Shown here in pieces: positions 41,379 through 42,644 of a stretch of DNA of 42,644 nucleotides. Source of the stretch: Aquimarina agarivorans (GTDB lineage Bacteria > Bacteroidota > Bacteroidia > Flavobacteriales > Flavobacteriaceae); contig NZ_AFPB01000169.1 in the NCBI RefSeq assembly GCF_000218485.1, positions 1 through 42,644 of the forward strand, read 5' to 3'. Within the stretch, counting starts at the first letter, position 1. Each line of letters starts with the position of its first letter. The notes under the pieces were generated by a model that saw nothing but the letters and a program-made list of their open reading frames with translations, made no database searches and was not told where the DNA came from. The position numbers were made by a program, and so were the translations under genes.

Positions 41379-41952
41379 AATTTTTAAAACACTTATTTTT
41401 TTGGGATTGATATTCTCTTTAGTTGAATGTAATCCAACTAAAAAAAACATAGTGATAACTCAAAAAAAATCTAAAGAATCTATTGTTCTTAGAATGGAAT
41501 CAAAATATAACACAGTTTTTGGTATAAAATTCCCTCAAAAATTAGAATTTGAAAATAAATCTTTATCAAATAAATCCTTTGTTATGGTAAATTATCAATA
41601 CGAAGATTCCTTAACTAAATGGAGAAATTTAGGTATCGAATTATACACCGATGAATTAGAAAGAATTTCAAACAATAAAAAAAAAATAATTTCTTCCAAA
41701 ACCAAATTAAGTTATATCTTATATACAAGACATTTTATAGATTCCACTAGCTCTACACAAGCTCAATTTAAAACTTTCATAAAAAAAATGTTATCCCAAA
41801 ATAAAGATACTCTACACATTGGAACCGTTAAAGAGTTCAAAAAAACACACAAAGAACTTTTTGAAAAACTCACAAAAAATGATAGTATTTCCATACAGTT
41901 TTTAGAAGGAAAAAAATTAGGAGAACGTGTAACTGTACCTGTAAAATGGTGA
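41371..41952 (+). CDS. Putative lipoprotein, probable immunity protein of the T6SS effector
   Basis: A 193-residue protein from the ATG at 41371, which overlaps the effector stop by 8 bases (ATGAATAA), implying translational coupling. The frame is open to an earlier ATG at 41353, but the 41371 start gives a clean signal, MNKIFKTLIFLGLIFSLVEC. The Cys at about residue 20 is a possible lipidation site, though Glu just before it is atypical for a lipobox. The mature part is Lys- and Ser-rich with no known domain. Export to the periplasm would fit immunity to a toxin acting on envelope or membrane. The immunity role is inferred from position only. Confidence 0.65.
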   Translation: MNKIFKTLIFLGLIFSLVECNPTKKNIVITQKKSKESIVLRMESKYNTVFGIKFPQKLEFENKSLSNKSFVMVNYQYEDSLTKWRNLGIELYTDELERISNNKKKIISSKTKLSYILYTRHFIDSTSSTQAQFKTFIKKMLSQNKDTLHIGTVKEFKKTHKELFEKLTKNDSISIQFLEGKKLGERVTVPVKW

Positions 41953-42251
41953 ACAAAAAACGTTTTGTAACACATAAAGCATTCGTCTTGCCGATAGGCC
42001 AGAGATGAATGCGATGTTGACTGACCCGGTGGTGGATTTATGGGGAAAGTGATGTGTGGTAATCTTCAATTCTAGAAAGTACAACCTCGTTTTTCACAAA
42101 TTTCAAGGTTTGAAAATACGCTTTGACTATTGAAAAACGAATCTATTGGCATCGATTATAAGTTTTATATGGGGTTTAATCCAATTTTGAGCTATTTCCT
42201 TTAAATTTGGACAATACTTGTCCCGTCCCTATTATGGGATTTTTTTAAAAT
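41953..42251. other. Non-coding junction between the effector operon and the IS91 transposase
   Basis: About 300 bp. At 41979-42012 an imperfect inverted repeat (GCATTC...GAATGC with inner TCT/AGA and CC/GG) starts a stretch that is richer in G and C than its surroundings. It contains a short open segment, RLADRPEMNAMLTDPVVDLW with GK after it, at 41978-42052 that looks like the end of some gene. A small stem (TCCC/GGGA) with a T-run lies near 42225-42245. It may hold the terminus of the IS91-family element. Confidence 0.4.
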
Positions 42252-42644
42252 CTATGTAGCCTTTAGTTTTTCTAACCAGCGCTTTGGCGGACCTCGTACC
42301 CCAAAGTAAGCGATGATTTGCAAAGTGCCTTTTTTACATTTTGGGCAAATACGGTAGTTGTCCTTGATCTTTTGCGCTTTAACATTTAGTGGACTTTTAG
42401 CCAATGTCGCTTGCAGCTTCTTTAGGTACTTCCGCTTAGTAGTACTACTGAGCAATCCATAATGGCGGATCCTTGTAAAACCCTTGGGTAAAATGTGTAA
42501 CTGAAAACGATTAACAAAGGTGTTGACAGGAAGACTTATTGTTGCTAATTCACCTCCTTTACGGTAATTTTTCACCATAAAACTTACCTGCCTATTTTCC
42601 TTATCCAAACCTGTAATCCTTCCATCGCTGATAGCTATACGATA
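42252..42644 (-). CDS. IS91-family transposase, C-terminal part (continues past the window)
   Basis: The minus-strand frame runs from the window edge to a TAG at 42252, giving about 130 residues with no stop in between, so the gene is cut by the window. It reads YRIAISDGRITG at the edge, then NRQVSFMVKNYRKGGELATI, RFQLHILPKGFTRIRHYGLL and CPKCKKGTLQIIAYF. This is the C-terminal half of IS91/Y2-type rolling-circle transposases, including the zinc-binding CPKC. The catalytic HUH and tyrosine motifs would lie further right. An apparent start at 42608 is an internal TTG, not the real start. Confidence 0.85.
   Translation of the reverse strand, partial: YRIAISDGRITGLDKENRQVSFMVKNYRKGGELATISLPVNTFVNRFQLHILPKGFTRIRHYGLLSSTTKRKYLKKLQATLAKSPLNVKAQKIKDNYRICPKCKKGTLQIIAYFGVRGPPKRWLEKLKAT

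Overview
The window looks like the chromosome of a marine member of the Flavobacteriaceae (phylum Bacteroidota). The DNA is very AT-rich. Supporting signs are a cell-surface protein with a type IX secretion (T9SS) C-terminal domain, Bacteroidota-style DivIC/FtsB and M1 peptidase proteins, four-helix-bundle '23S rRNA intervening' proteins lodged between operon genes, a T6SS subtype iii (TssD-type) effector, and an agarase-like GH16 enzyme. I have no database result; the taxonomic call rests on recognising families.

Region 1 (1-9.9 kb) is mostly housekeeping: a LysR regulator, a secreted M1 aminopeptidase, a DivIC/FtsB-like division protein, a strongly diverged and shortened methylmalonyl-CoA mutase pair in the usual place downstream of divIC, an SDR oxidoreductase whose C-terminus is cut off by a one-base frameshift, a secreted protein with a poly-lysine tail, the NAD(P)HX repair enzyme Nnr, and a small membrane protein.

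Region 2 (10.2-24.2 kb, all on the minus strand) is an exopolysaccharide/capsule locus. Transcription order is: sugar-phosphate transferase, formyltransferase, GNAT-like protein, amino-acid-type adenylating ligase, acyl carrier protein, second sugar-phosphate transferase, two FemAB-like transferases, a 670-bp gap, then PLP aminotransferase, NDP-sugar 4,6-dehydratase, Wza-like export lipoprotein and Wzc-like tyrosine kinase. Together they suggest that a 4-amino-4,6-dideoxy sugar is made, decorated by formyl or aminoacyl groups (some possibly delivered from a carrier protein), loaded on undecaprenyl phosphate and exported. No Wzx, Wzy or ordinary glycosyltransferase is present here, so these must lie elsewhere.

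Region 3 (24.6-36.7 kb) holds a BspA/DUF285-repeat T9SS surface protein, a Cu/Zn superoxide dismutase lipoprotein, a long-chain acyl-CoA ligase, and a fatty-acid beta-oxidation operon (marR, fadN-like, thiolase, acyl-CoA dehydrogenase). Two different four-helix-bundle genes sit in the two gaps of this operon, each bracketed by its own inverted repeat. They look like tiny inserted cassettes.

Region 4 (37.1-42.6 kb) is accessory DNA: a frameshifted GH16 agarase-like gene, a decayed IS110-type transposase, a DUF2188 gene followed by a broken partner, a TssD-fused T6SS effector with an overlapping lipoprotein gene that is probably its immunity protein, and an IS91-family transposase running off the right edge. 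No tRNA, rRNA or CRISPR array was seen.
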